A stretch of DNA of 64,000 nt from the NCBI RefSeq assembly GCF_051622035.1, contig NC_135365.1:21285501-21349500 (forward strand), written 5' to 3'. Position numbers and translations under genes: made by a program. The notes beneath the pieces are model-generated. The model had not been told where the DNA came from, ran no database searches, and saw only the letters and a program-made list of their open reading frames with translations. Source of the stretch: Arctopsyche grandis (Eukaryota > Arthropoda > Insecta > Trichoptera > Hydropsychidae). Shown here piece after piece: positions 27,101-35,973 of the stretch; within the stretch, counting starts at the first letter, position 1; each line of letters begins with the position of its first letter.

Positions 27101-30100
27101 TGAGCAAATATCGGCATTCGATGGATGATTTTCAAATAACAATAGACCGCTCCACTAGTGCTCAAAACAAGAGAGAAAATAATCATGGTTTTTCTATGAA
27201 ATTACAATAGTGATCCATTTTTTGTGCGAAAAGCGTCCATCTAACGCCAATATTTGCCCATGAGAGTTCCCTAAGGACGAAAACACACTAAGTGGGACGT
27301 GGTACGTGTTTTTTTAGAGCACTCCTAGCCCATATTCATGGTACACAGTCCCAAAAATTACCCCCTGGAGTATTTTTGGTGATATTTAATCCTTGTTTGA
27401 CAGTGATCGATAACGGTGCATCCCATATTTGAAGAAATGTAGAAGAAACTTGTCGGTTGCATGTGGATATGCATACACGTACGACCTCCTAAACAATATT
27501 AATTCTGCACGTGCACAGCGGGAAGCCAAGGACACATGACGTTCCATACCATCCAGTGTATTTTGACCCTAAGAGTACTGCTACCGAGATAATTCAATAT
27601 ATATACATATATGACAGGCAGCAAAAACATTACTAATGATGATTCAACAACGCTCTAAAATCAAGTACGCATTACCTAACAATTATAATAAATCACAAAG
27701 ACTTTCTGATGATGTAATTAAAGGTCACTGTTCAAAAATGCACCCAGTATATGCAAATTCACCGAAGGTCGTCATTGATCGACGACCAATTTCGGCAAAA
27801 ATAAGCCGCAAACAAGCATTTGCATCAAAAAAGGCATCGAATTCGCAACAATTTAAGCGTCGCGAAGGGGAATCAATCGGTGATAAATCGACACACTCGG
27901 GCCCGTGGGCTTTCGATATCGAAGATTCCCGTATAATTACAGGTCTCGATTGTTATTCAGTGTTGTCGAGACCCCTTCCCAGAATAATCGAACAGGAAAA
28001 AGGCCGCGATTTTACAATGCAAATTCGAGCCTACGTAACGCGATTATGCGAAACGAGACGTTGGCGCCACACGGCACCCACTTTCATCCACCTGAAGATA
28101 AACAAGTTTACGCAGACGAAGAATCGAGAGGAACGAGGACTGAAAAAGCTTCTATTTCGACGTTTGGGCATAATAATCGGAGAATTTGGCGGTGGGAGTC
28201 TGGGCCAGTTGTCTGGGTGAAGGTGATGGGCGCAATGCCAGGCCGGTGCATTTCGTACTATCGAGATAGTATTATATTTTAAATAGAGTAATGCTCGTTC
28301 TGAATCATAGTATAAATTCAAATTGTATTCAAACGGCGTGGTTTAAAACATGTAGCATGGAACTTCGAATCGGGTACTAATTGGTGAACTATTAGTACAC
28401 CCAAGTAGGCAGAAATCGCACGTAAAATAATAGGGTGGCAGCTCTCGTATATTTAATACATATAATAAGAGGGTGTCTCGAAATAGATTTTCGCAAACTG
28501 CCAAATTTAGATTTATTATAATATGCTTTGGAAATGCGATTCTCATATTACTTGTTCTTTAATAAAGTGTTGCGTTCAATTATATTATGATATCACCATC
28601 ATCATCATCTACAGCCATTCACCAGCCACTGCTGGATGAAGGCCTCTCCAACACGCTTCCATTCGTCTCTTTTTCATCCATCTCACCCTACATATTTTCC
28701 TAATTTCGTCTACCCATCTTTCCTGCGATCTTCCTTTTACCATTTTGCATTCTCTCGGGTAACTTTCTATCACTTCTTTTGTCTACCATTCTTATAGCCA
28801 CGTGGCCCGCCCATTGCCATTTCAATCTCTTTACTCTATCCACTATGTCCACTACCTTTGTCATACTTCTCACCCACGTGTTCTGCTTCCTGTATTTCCT
28901 CGTAATGCCGATCATACAGCGTTCTATACTTCTATGAATGTATCATTTTGGCGGTCAATGTCCAGGTTTCACATCCATACGTCATCACTGGCAAAACGTA
29001 TGGCTCGAAGAACTTTTTCTTCAGGCAGAGTGGCATTTTTGATGTAACAACAACATTCATTCGTACAAATGCACTCCATCCTAATTTTACACGTCTCTTT
29101 ATTTCTTCATATTATAATATAAATCTGTAAAAATAATCTAAGCCACATAAATGTTATTTTTTCAACAGCTCAGAATCTTTTTGAGCAGTTAAAAAGATTA
29201 ACAAATGACAACCAAATCCTACAATAATGGTGTGATTATCATAGTATATGTTGGTTCATTTTTACAAAAAACCACTAATTTGGGCAAAATCAATCAAATA
29301 TATGTACATCTAAGTGCAATAATATTGATTAATAGACATAACTCATACAATATGAGAAGGTTCCAGAAAGATAAAGTTAAAATTTCAAATTTGAGATGCT
29401 ATTTGTTTTTATTTATGCAATATTGTATTGCTTCATAGTTGCGGCCCATTATTTTCATACCATATTCAATTTATTATTCTTTCTATTTTGCTCAATGCTG
29501 AGCGTCGTGGTCATTTCTATCACACGGTCCTGTGTCAAGTTGAAAGCAGTGTTTACGATCTCGCCAGTTCTTTAATTTGGTCTGACCATCTTATGGAAGA
29601 CCGTCCTCTCACTCACCTTCCCTCTAGTGTTCAGGTGACTATCAGCTTTTCTATACTCTTCAAATTCTTCCTGGCAATACGGCCAAATTAGGAATGTTGT
29701 GGTGAGTCTCTCTGAAACTATCAGCTCTTTGAGGATGGAGATGTTTGTGCGTCTTGCGGTCCATCGAATGTCCAGCATCCATTTCAAAGGCACGTCCTTT
29801 CTCTCTTTCCATACAATGCAATAGGAATCGTCAAAGACCGAACCAGGCAGATTTTCGATTTTCTCATTATATATCGGTTTTTCCATATCTTTGTCAGATT
29901 ATTCATCCTCAGTTTTGCCATTCCTATGCTCCTGCGGATTTCTGATTGGCATCCTCCTTCTTTTAAGATAAAAGTACCTAGGTAAATTCAATCGTTGACT
30001 TCCGCATAGTCTTTTAAAGCATTGGGATTTATGAGAGACTCGAGATTCTGTCAACGTTTTTGTTTTGTTTTTGTTTATTTCTAGACCCAGGTGTTGACTC

Positions 30101-30563
30101 TCTATTTTTAATCTACCAAGTGGTTCAGCCATTTCATCCTCATTGCTGGCCATTAACGTTGTGTCGTCCGCAAATCTTATATTAGAAATCTTTCTGCTGC
30201 CTAATGTCATGAGTTTATGACCTTTCCATCCGTTGAGTACTATTTATGTATTTTGAGAATATATTCAATTTAGACAAATAAATTGAACAATCGTATAATT
30301 TTTCGTGTTATTCTTCTTGACATATCAAATTGGAAATTTTTGATCGATGCTAATAAATTCTTGCTAATAAATCGATGTGTATAGGCATATTATAAGCTAT
30401 GCAATGTCTAGACTAGAATATCGAGAGTCAATTAGTATAGCGTACTTACGTAGATTAATAAAGGTTGAAAAGTTAAATGTTTGCACCACGCCAAGCTCGT
30501 TCAGTTGATCGATTTCGTCGTAAGTTTCAGAGCCAAGGACGAGTTTGTGGGTAGCAGCCAGCA
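11931..30563 (-). CDS. RUSC2: RUN and SH3 domain protein, RUSC1/RUSC2 (iporin) orthologue, 17 exons, 5' end missing
   Basis: Cytoplasmic adaptor; vertebrate RUSC2 (iporin) links Rab GTPases and trafficking factors. Exons in order of translation: 30563-30450, 24967-24799, 21306-21099, 20634-20539, 19699-19456, 19210-19015, 18939-18789, 18700-16292, 16220-16097, 16018-15824, 15756-15651, 15572-15332, 14903-14430, 14217-13937, 12594-12439, 12360-12199, 12120-11931. Every junction has GT-AG and a matching phase, giving 1837 residues and a TAA stop. Order: disordered N-terminal region with SAPDLR (about 340-390); large Ser-rich exon (393-1195) with PPLPKR, PPLPKG and PPLPRP; RUN domain (about 1235-1417) with CPALYGLFSDGL, VWQVIEAS and FNAFIMGLLNVRSLDAF; Ser/Pro-rich linker; C-terminal SH3 (about 1776-1832) with VDDQWLLC and KGLVP. 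RUN followed by a C-terminal SH3 is diagnostic. The start codon lies right of the window or in an unseen exon. Confidence 0.93.
12199..12360 (-). CDS. RUSC2: RUSC-like exon 16
   Basis: Acceptor TATTTTTAAG, donor AA|GTAAGT. Basic and Pro/Thr-rich: ISRPEVCGNGPAAPRPSS, then RRATPPSTTRPRRAAST. Leads directly into the SH3 exon. Confidence 0.9.
12439..12594 (-). CDS. RUSC2: RUSC-like exon 15
   Basis: Acceptor AATTTTCAG, donor AG|GTAGTA. Encodes GIPVAMSQAKKVTTPPS then QRSPLPPLPHS, another proline-rich SH3-ligand-like segment, and ends KKTINTN. Confidence 0.9.
12838..13670 (+). mobile_element. LINE relic, reverse-transcriptase C-terminal region (inside RUSC intron 14)
   Basis: Broken frames read LGRIEIDSKYLGLEIET near 12985, then RPTNISILKKLAVSERL, LLWPYCQDE and GKANERTVSHKMV. 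They match, segment by segment, the minus-strand LINE at 29444-30232 (LGRLKIESQHLGLEIN, TNISILKELIVSERL, GKVSERTVFHKMV). It ends HDDQ-like near 13620 with CGACGCTTAGCATTGAGC. Many stops; dead. Confidence 0.75.
13745..13845 (-). mobile_element. Fragment of retroposon family E (3' hairpin end)
   Basis: TTTATTTATTTATAG tail, then CTGGCATTACAGGAAGAAC and GCTACATTGGTC, matching the hairpin end of the intact element at 51929-52259. Confidence 0.5.
13937..14217 (-). CDS. RUSC2: RUSC-like exon 14
   Basis: Acceptor TTTGATTTCAG, donor AAAG|GTTACT. Encodes SGEWGVERVGGKFRRLQRRW, then a Ser/Pro/Gly repeat-like stretch (GSTPGSAGSTPGSTSGKSK) and IPRPVTSPVRPHAQ. Confidence 0.92.
14430..14903 (-). CDS. RUSC2: RUSC-like exon 13, Ser/Asn-rich linker
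   Basis: 158 codons, phase 0 to 0. Acceptor CGTGTATGCAG, donor GAG|GTAATT. Landmarks: VRPRSCVNPSIPNFSLSN, GVQLGSKLMQAFDRLALYDD and KRGTVELHDE. The stretch around LMQAFDRLALYDD looks helical; the rest is disordered. Confidence 0.93.
15332..15572 (-). CDS. RUSC2: RUSC-like exon 12, RUN domain part 3
   Basis: Acceptor TATTTTGTAG, donor GAG|GTAGAT. Encodes VRSLDAFVSYLRTRESVLRR, a Gly/Leu-rich insert, then LANMPFNLDLLWQL and FKRMEDMMSNE. Ends the RUN domain. Confidence 0.95.
15651..15756 (-). CDS. RUSC2: RUSC-like exon 11, RUN domain part 2
   Basis: Acceptor GCTAATTATAG, donor AA|GTGTGT. Encodes PITKSLNELVMRINSEDA and LKFNAFIMGLL, the conserved core helix of the RUN domain. Confidence 0.95.
15824..16018 (-). 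CDS. RUSC2: RUSC-like exon 10, RUN domain part 1
   Basis: Acceptor TATTATATAG, donor AAG|GTATGT. Encodes LLSDVLEAVDTVAEEG, LIVGLLCPALYGLFSDGL and NNSVWQVIEASARQ, matching the first helices of RUSC-type RUN domains. Confidence 0.95.
16097..16220 (-). CDS. RUSC2: RUSC-like exon 9, lead-in to RUN domain
   Basis: Acceptor TTTTTTTACAG, donor G|GTAGAG. Encodes IKNLAEIPICEEGESSP, then HRQSSTEIAQKR. The last base joins with GA of the next exon to make Gly. Confidence 0.9.
16292..18700 (-). CDS. RUSC2: RUSC-like exon 8, large disordered region with three PPLP motifs
   Basis: A single 803-codon exon, phase 0 at both ends (acceptor GTTTTCAG, donor CAA|GTATGA). Ser/Asn/Lys-rich and largely disordered. 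Landmarks in order: NARPPNFNLVKLF; FSCNDVEGLRKKG; HIRDWDSLTFLLPMEYRQIL; GSGPPLPKRS; PPRPPLPKGILRKS; PSTPPLPRPVKG; LQQLEDFLKHSGITC; KKSVSFAEKGESKR near the end. The PPLP(K/R) clusters are plausible SH3 ligands, possibly for the protein's own C-terminal SH3. Confidence 0.95.
18789..18939 (-). CDS. RUSC2: RUSC-like exon 7 with SAPDLR motif
   Basis: Acceptor TTGATTTTCAG, donor AAT|GTTAGA. Encodes QPSGNNNEYSGSELSRG then TLKSQSAPDLRSKHHC. SAPDLR-type motifs recur in phosphorylated adaptor proteins. Confidence 0.87.
19015..19210 (-). CDS. RUSC2: RUSC-like exon 6
   Basis: Acceptor TTTTACAG, donor AG|GTAATA. Encodes KQDLPGEAKYSSSSE, then LRKSFRLQRPIESSLAQ and GLITWSKMKNRPGQSQLK. Basic and Ser-rich. 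Confidence 0.87.
19456..19699 (-). CDS. RUSC2: RUSC-like exon 5
   Basis: Acceptor TTATCATGCAG, donor G|GTATGT. Encodes GEDSTAGSINTMSICKSELL, then SVDSLDCDRLEQDLIL and ends DCQDVSN. The ATG overlapping the acceptor is not needed as a start because the frame is carried in from exon 4. Confidence 0.87.
19740..20480 (-). other. RUSC intron between exons 4 and 5
   Basis: AT-rich intron sequence. Nothing recognisable. Confidence 0.6.
20539..20634 (-). CDS. RUSC2: RUSC-like exon 4
   Basis: Exactly 32 codons, phase 0 to 0. Acceptor ATTTTGCAG, donor CAG|GTATCA. Encodes TNRRGEMYASITSSLMEKF and a Ser-rich end (SFSPHSSSQ). Confidence 0.85.
21099..21306 (-). CDS. RUSC2: RUSC-like exon 3
   Basis: Acceptor TTTCGTTTCAG, donor GAT|GTGAGT. 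Encodes YRDSSCQHASVLSSLSSS, then GSLACYEELARDLDANLAEA, and ends ACHLMQD. A predicted helical acidic segment, less AT-rich than the flanks. Confidence 0.88.
21558..22299 (-). mobile_element. SINE family A, split by a Helitron
   Basis: Minus strand: head A (CCAGCAGCATGGCTCTTGCC; B box GGGTTCGA-like at about 22245-22260), shared core (GACTCCAGGTCGATCG), tail A (CAGGAAGGCGCATTAGGGG...). The body is interrupted between GATTAA and TGTACAAT by the element at 21707-22044. Removing that insert restores the same sequence as the uninterrupted copies at 24485 and 38640. Confidence 0.92.
21707..22044 (-). mobile_element. Non-autonomous Helitron nested in a SINE
   Basis: On the minus strand it starts TCTATATATATA and ends GGTTCAGCTAG. 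It lies exactly between host A and T with no target duplication. The 3' end has a perfect 8-bp stem (CATGCGTT at 21721-21728, AACGCATG at 21742-21749; 13-nt loop) 10 nt from the terminal CTAG. These are the Helitron hallmarks. The interior holds a CCCGTT-type hexamer array (about 21751-21815) and an AC run. No Rep/helicase coding. Confidence 0.88.
22767..23454 (-). mobile_element. hAT element with C-terminal transposase remnant
   Basis: Termini TAGGGTTGCCAAAT and ATCTGGCAACCCTA form terminal inverted repeats. The flanks ATTGAGAT (22759-22766) and ATTCAGAT (23455-23462) are an 8-bp duplication with one mismatch, as in hAT elements. On the minus strand 23305-22889 encodes the hAT C-terminal dimerisation region: ANVERVFSLINTQWSKERNR then LSVQSVKSLILTQYNF. 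The N-terminal zinc finger and most of the catalytic core are missing, so it cannot transpose by itself. Next to both ends are GGAGGAC-rich subterminal motifs (KGGAGGACAT-like). Confidence 0.9.
23765..24642 (+). mobile_element. SINE family A, split by a hAT-like MITE
   Basis: Head GCCAGTAGCATGACTTGGTG (23765 on) stops at ACCGAGAG (23803-23810) and resumes after 24265 with ACCGAGAG, then GCGCCGGGTTCGATCCC. The core follows at 24367 (GACTCCAGGTTGATCG) and tail A ends CCTTCCTGGTATATATG near 24642. Confidence 0.93.
23811..24265. mobile_element. hAT-like non-autonomous element with perfect 8-bp target duplication
   Basis: The ends TGGGACTGCCAG and CTGGCAGCCCTA are inverted repeats, flanked by exact ACCGAGAG duplications at 23803-23810 and 24266-24273. 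The 455-bp interior has no transposase. It holds a poly(C) tract (about 23861-23871) and repeated CCGGGA motifs near both ends, candidate subterminal transposase-binding sites. Confidence 0.9.
24799..24967 (-). CDS. RUSC2: RUSC-like exon 2
   Basis: Acceptor TTTTTTATAG, donor AA|GTAAGC. Encodes AQVRSGTAPCRQRPSSPP and ends THDNSDYQWFLDY; the last codon is completed by the next exon. Acidic/aromatic end, otherwise disordered. Confidence 0.85.
24970..26640. other. Left part of RUSC intron 1-2, no gene seen
   Basis: Short frames on both strands only. The plus strand is open for about 70 codons around 25420-25640, without Met start, splice support or a recognisable product. Confidence 0.5.
26668..27470 (+). 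repeat. Diverged tandem duplication, period about 465-475 bp
   Basis: AAATAACAATAGACCGCTCC occurs at 26671 and 27134. The block ending ATATTTGAAGAAATGTA-GAAACTTGTCG follows at about 26961 and 27435. The order of shared blocks is the same in both copies. Confidence 0.8.
27010..27095 (+). repeat. Dispersed repeat shared with 61563-61650
   Basis: CCCATTCACAGCTGGAGT and ATGCCGTGCCGTAAGATTCA occur in both places with about 80 bp of similarity. The element type is unknown. Confidence 0.65.
27636..28220 (+). other. Unassigned 194-codon open frame in RUSC intron
   Basis: Longest unexplained open frame outside the RUSC exons, in a stretch that is less AT-rich than its surroundings. Starts MMIQQRSKIKYALPNNY; basic, Ser/Arg-rich; no domain recognised, no repeat similarity seen. 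The opposite strand is also fairly open, which argues for base composition rather than coding. It could be an intronless gene or a conserved regulatory block. Confidence 0.2.
28592..29110 (-). mobile_element. RTE-type LINE, 3' end (degenerate)
   Basis: The minus strand carries a Tyr/Val-Met-Thr-Tyr-Gly-like end of the RT domain near 28985 and IGITRKYRKQNTWVRSM, KVVDIVDRVKRLKWQWAGHV and an RKLPERMQNGKRK-like tail. The 3' end is (ATGATG)n-like at 28592-28610. Same family as 2026 and 41952; frameshifted. Confidence 0.8.
29444..30232 (-). mobile_element. LINE relic with reverse-transcriptase FADD box
   Basis: Minus strand from 30230: SRKISNIRFADDTTLMAS (FADD is the RT catalytic box), then EPLGRLKIESQHLGLEI, then LKWMLDIRWTARRTNISIL, WPYCQEEFEEYRKADS and GKVSERTVFHKMV. 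The frame breaks at about 29890. The same family gives the relic at 12838-13670. Upstream RT and endonuclease parts are absent. Confidence 0.85.
30450..30563 (-). CDS. RUSC2: RUSC-like exon 1 (first seen; partial gene)
   Basis: Open frame THKLVLGSETYDEIDQL then NELGVVQTFNFSTFINL, ending with one base at a strong donor C|GTAAGT. The phase joins exactly to the next exon. In-frame TAATAA lies immediately upstream, so translation must enter by splicing. The only nearby acceptor is the weak TAATAAG|TG at 30564. There is no Met in the exon, so the upstream coding exon lies to the right. Confidence 0.7.
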
Positions 30564-33041
30564 CTTATTAGTTTTCTGCGATATTTTCATCCAGAATAAC
30601 AAAAACTAACTATCGGCTATCTTTCAAACGAAAGAGAGACGGGGGAGCAAAAAAAGAATGTGACGTTTTCAAGGAAACAAATAAAAAGTTTGTCGAGATA
30701 AGAGATCTAGCGCTGGGTAGATGCTCGTGGGTGCAAACGAACGGATATAATAGACAGGCAAATGTATAAATACGTATCCTATTTGCAAACGGTAGGCATT
30801 ATAATACATGTAGTATCACATGTACGTATAGAAATGTATGTAAAAGCGGATATGAACGTGGATCTGGAGCACTTCCTGTTCTAGTCGAACCATCGTAACT
30901 GATGCAAATTGTAGCGATAGTGGAATACAACCGTATTTAGTATTCGCTTCTTCCTACGCATATCTGGAAGTCATCAGTAGAGTATGAGCTAATGAGTTAA
31001 AGACGCACATAATCCAAAGTAAACACGGTTGAACAAACAAAAGATACCATTTTCATCGAGTTAAAATTCATACATGCTCGTAATATCCGGTGCAATCAGA
31101 AAAGCATTATTGGAGCGACGAAAGATATGAAAATAAACACTTGAGTAAGTAGAGTGACTCAGATAATACATAAGTGGACAGTACGTTGAGCTATTACTAG
31201 ACTAACAGATGGAATAAGTGCATGTGATATTAGATATAATGATACCCAAAAGAATGTAGAAGAAAAGCAGAGAAGATTATAAGTGCATTGGGTTCAAGAA
31301 ATCGTGGAAATCAATTGATCAAAATAGGAAAAATGTTAAAGCATCCTGAAACATCATGGCATGATTGGAATGTGAACTGTTGAAAGAATAAGTCAGGTCA
31401 ATATGAGTCACGACGTAGAGTATATTTGGGGAATCATTTCTTTAATTTACTGGTTAGTTTGGTGAGCAATCCTCGAGTTCTTGCAGAATTGAGCTTTAAT
31501 GTTTTCAGCCAACTATCCGGCTTTTTTGGCTCGATCGACCGGCTTTTCAACAATTATGAATTTCAAATTTCTATAAAAATGTGTATTTTATCCGAACTTT
31601 CGTTGTCTTTAGGAAATATGCACTTGGCGGTGGTTTGGAGATATATATGTACATATACATACATATGTACACAGTAATGAACAAAGACCAGGTCATAAAT
31701 CAATAAAATATTATTGAAAGTAGTTTCAATAACCTACACAGGCCATTCAGAATTTCAGCAAATTGGGATATCCATAATTTGTAGTTTTTTCGCATTCTTC
31801 TTCTTGATAGTAGCTTATTTAAATCATTTAATTACACTGTTCGAAAAATTACGACTTTTTTTTGGTTCAGAGACGAGATATGACTTTTCTTAATATATTA
31901 TACTATGCCCAGTGAACACGAATCTGGCAATAAAAAATGTTGATTGGCTTGAGATTCGGAGATATACATATGTATGTGTTTTTTTAAATCGTGCGATTTT
32001 TCTGTATCTTAGTGTTGTTCGGTCGATGTCTCAAAATTTGTCAATTTCCTGTTCAAAATGAATATTGGAATCTATAGTCGGGTATTTTATCTTTCGTTTG
32101 TAGTGTCTAGTGAGTGGAATATAAAACGAAATGATGACTTGATCCATTCAATGCTAAAAATACGTATACGCTTATTGGTCGATCAGGACTAGGGTTAGAG
32201 CAGGCTGAAAGTGATAAGAGCAGTATAAATTATATCTGTCGGTAAAAAGTTTGAGCGCCATGTCAACTCGCCAGAGCCTTGAAAGTTAACCAAGCGCGTT
32301 ACGATTTTAAATGGTTTATAACTTTGTAATTGAATTGCGTGTGCTCGCTTTTGCTTACTCTGTGTGAAAATTTCCTCGGAAAATGCGTCACTGTGAATGC
32401 TAGACCACATCCCGTACTGAATGGTAAATGGGAGTGTTCGCGTGGAACCGCTTTGAAAATCAAATGCTGGAATGTTATCTCAATACGACTACAGTAGACA
32501 TGGACGAGGTTCAACTACTGGGAACGAGTTGAATGCTCCATTGAATGCTGAAACGGAACGATTTGTTGTTGGTTAAAAAACGATCATATCTGAGTTTCAT
32601 TCAAGGAACGGGAGCGATTTGAATACAATCGGTTTGCCTCGGTAAGCGAGTTTTGTGACAGAGAGATAGCCACACGTCTAAGTAAATAATTTGTGAAAGC
32701 AATCTTATCTATAATAGGATTTAGAAAAATAAGGTACAGGAAGAAGTAGTATATACATATGTACTATGAGATGAGCCCAAAGAAGAAGAAGTATCAAGAA
32801 TTCAATTTAACTGCCTACCATTTTTTAAATTCAAATTATTGTTTCGACATGTAAATTATGTACCATGATGCTACATGTGGGTACAAAATATATTTTGCAT
32901 AAACATGAGCAGATTATATTTTAAACGAAAATGTCTATTGAATGGGACTCAAACTAGCAGCTGACTGTGACGTCAGTAATACAAAATATATGATATAAGA
33001 TATCATATTTTTTTATTTTATTTTACATAGATACATATGTA
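30564..33041. other. Long RUSC intron, first part; no gene seen
   Basis: Unique-looking intron sequence. A weakly RTE-like minus/plus remnant may lie around 31080-31340. No exon with splice support found. Confidence 0.4.
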
Positions 33042-33480
33042 TATACCAGAAAGGCCTAACAGGTAGACCCCAATGCGCCTTCCTAGACAATTAATTACAA
33101 ACATTGCAGCATTTTCATTACATAATCCCTGTATTTTGAGAGGCTGAAGAACACGAAATTAACAATTAATTAATTAATTAATCTATTGAGTCATCTATGG
33201 ATTTAGACTTGTGCTTATTTTTTTACATCTTGTACATAAATCAAATTCAGATATTTGTGACATAGCGAGTAGGATGATTTTTGCCAATTTGATGGAGGAA
33301 CCGTTACAACAACGAAAATAGATAAATTGGCAAATTCTAATTGGAAAAGATCGATTCACAAATGTCCAAGTCGATCGTTTCGTATCAGAATTTGCCAATT
33401 GATCTGATTTTATTGTTAAAAAAATTCTTCACAAATTGGATACCTACCCTACTTTTATCACCACTGTCTAATTGATTATA
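33042..33480. mobile_element. Inverted dimer of SINE fragments
   Basis: Tail A and core run on the minus strand (CCAGAAAGGCCTAACAGG at 33046 to GATTCACAAATGTCCAAG near 33370). They join directly to a second core on the plus strand (GTCGATCGTTTCGTATCAG onward), so two cores face each other. Confidence 0.8.
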
Positions 33481-35560
33481 ATTTAAAAATTTTATATATT
33501 TACAAGTTTGGAAACGTGTCAATTTGTGGCAACATGTCATGAAATTTTGATAAAAATTAAATTTTAAAAAACTTTCAGAGTATTTGTAATTTTTTATTTA
33601 ATTATTTTTAAAATGTTCTTTGTTTAAAAAAAAGTTTTTTTAATAACAAACCTCTTTTTTAGTTTTGTATATAATATTAAGATATATAAATTATTATTTT
33701 GAATAAAAATACCAATAATTTTATTTTACTACCGCCATCTATGTATGTATAAAACTAAAGACTACATAGACATATTTCAAATTTGCAAACTTCAAACGCG
33801 TCTTAAACGATATTTTATCTCTATCGTAATGGCGGAGGATCCATTTACTTATATTGATGACCAAAATGGGCAATATGGCAAAGTATGAAAACGATCGGAT
33901 ACGAGACAAATTTTTTCCTGAATTGTAATCGTAAGTGAAACGTAAAGGAGGTTTGTAAAAAGCGGTCAAAATTTAAATATTGTTCTGAGAGATTCGATAA
34001 TTATTTCCCTGCCGCACTGTCAACATTCAAAGCCTTGCATTGATACAAATCTGTCTAGAATTTCAATTCAATTCAACTTCAACTCATCAATCGATGAATT
34101 ACCATTCGTCTTCACATATTTAGTATACATATACATATATGTAACTATTTAAACCACCACTTGACATAACCCACTTGACATGACTACATTTCGAATTTGA
34201 CAACTGTGCAGGAGAGTGTTTTTCTAGGTGATTGTACCGTTGTTGGAACTTAGCATTTAAGGTACTCTCATGTATTATTCAGGCATTTACTTTTATGTAT
34301 TATTTGGCATTTGAGATGAGTTTTAGACTCAAAGCGGCATAACTTCGCTGCGAGCTGATTTTAAAAAACCCCAACAAATATTGAAATTCTTCTCGCAGTT
34401 TACATACGAAAGTTGAAGTCGTATAAACAAAGTATACAATTTCAACTAACATTCGCCCGCTCGATACTACGAGTTACTCGCATACAAGTAAATATTTACA
34501 CGCGAAACAAAAACCACGACAAATATGTGTTCATTCAAACGAGAGCTTTAACCTTTCGCCTGTCGAAAGCTCGACAAGACTGAAATAGATTTTTCGCACG
34601 GTAACGGGGAATATTTCCCCTCCCTCCCGATCAATAAATAAACGATCAGTCTCTGAAAAGAAAGAAAAAACTAACAGGATGATAGTCCTTCAGACGTGAG
34701 GAGGAGGGGGAGCGGAAAAATCTAGTACCCAGTAGTTAGAACGAGATACGATTTACACAGCGTGTCGGTCGTGTGGGTTAGGGAGATTTACGACGATAAC
34801 CATTTCTTTGCAAAACTCGGACAAGGCCAAACAAAACAGACACACGTTTGCAAACTCAACAGTATAATGGAAAATTTACAATAGGGATTGTGGAGATTTA
34901 ACTTAAGCGGAGGAGCAACTGTATACATATGAATGTAAATGCTTGCTATGCAATAAAAAACTCAAAAAGATGGTTCAATATATGTATGTAGTTCCACAAG
35001 ATTAAGTCGAGCTACGGAACTTCTTTTGTTAAGTTTTTGATGGCGTATTCTTCTTTATAACAGCATCACCTTGCTCTACATTTTATGATAATTCACAGGA
35101 ATTAGTCGTACTGAGAATTGATCTTTGGAAAGGTTTGTTTGAAAAGGAATGTGGATTTATCTCTTGTTGACTTTGATCAAGCTTAAAAAATGACAGATTA
35201 CTTTGAATAAGAATGGAATTCAAAGAATTTTATATAAGGCACGTAAATATGTAGCTACATATACTCAGAATCTGCGCAAGAAAGTACAAACACATATTTT
35301 AGACGTCTACCTGTTGATTAGTCGACTTTTTAGACTTCTTTGAGAAAATACGGTCAGTGTTTTGTTTTCTAGAACAATCAAGTTAACAGACTTTTTTTAA
35401 AGATTAATATTAAATGTCACTTCTTCCTCTTATTTCTTCAAATAAATAAGCCATTGACTTTTGATCAACTCGTAGTGGTCAATATCGTAGAAGAAACAAA
35501 TCCACGACCCATTTAACTACCACAATTTATTCTATAAACTACTTGGATAGCTTTTCAGGT
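33481..35560. other. RUSC intron; no gene seen
   Basis: Includes a less AT-rich unique block at about 34430-34880 with no repeat similarity; a candidate conserved non-coding element. Confidence 0.4.
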
Positions 35561-35659
35561 TTCTAAGACTAGAGACAATTGCAGAAAACATATGATGAAA
35601 AATTTATCTGCTACACATTTTTAAAGAAGATAAAGGTACAAAACAACAACTGCTATCTT

Positions 35660-35875
35660 CGGGCACAACAACAACTGCTATCAAGTGGTATCTTCGGGCT
35701 ACCAAGGGCTTCCCAGATGTTTGTTGAAGGGCTCGTGCCTCACTTGGACGCCATTCTCAGGATGAGAGCGGCCTCCCTACGTTATCGTGTCTCTGTATCG
35801 TCAAATTACATTATTGCTGCCGCGACTGCTCATTTCCGCTCATTACTGTATATTCAATGAATGGAAGTGCTTCAC
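35660..35875 (+). mobile_element. LINE ORF2 C-terminal relic (L2/Kiri/Nimb-like)
   Basis: The frame reads SGIFGLPRASQMFVEGLVPH then DAILRMRAASLRYRVSVSSN. This resembles the conserved segment near the end of several LINE ORF2 proteins (LG-x-P-x-x-S-x-MF-A-E, then I-R-K-x-A-S-L-x-x-R-x). A short isolated fragment. Confidence 0.5.
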
Positions 35876-35941
35876 CGACCACTATAAATTATTTCTCAAT
35901 TGATTAATTAATTTTTTATTAGTATTATATTTATTTTATTA

Positions 35942-35973
35942 TTTATATTATATATATATATATATATATATAT
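35942..35973. repeat. (AT)n microsatellite
   Basis: Uninterrupted TATATA run. Confidence 0.9.
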
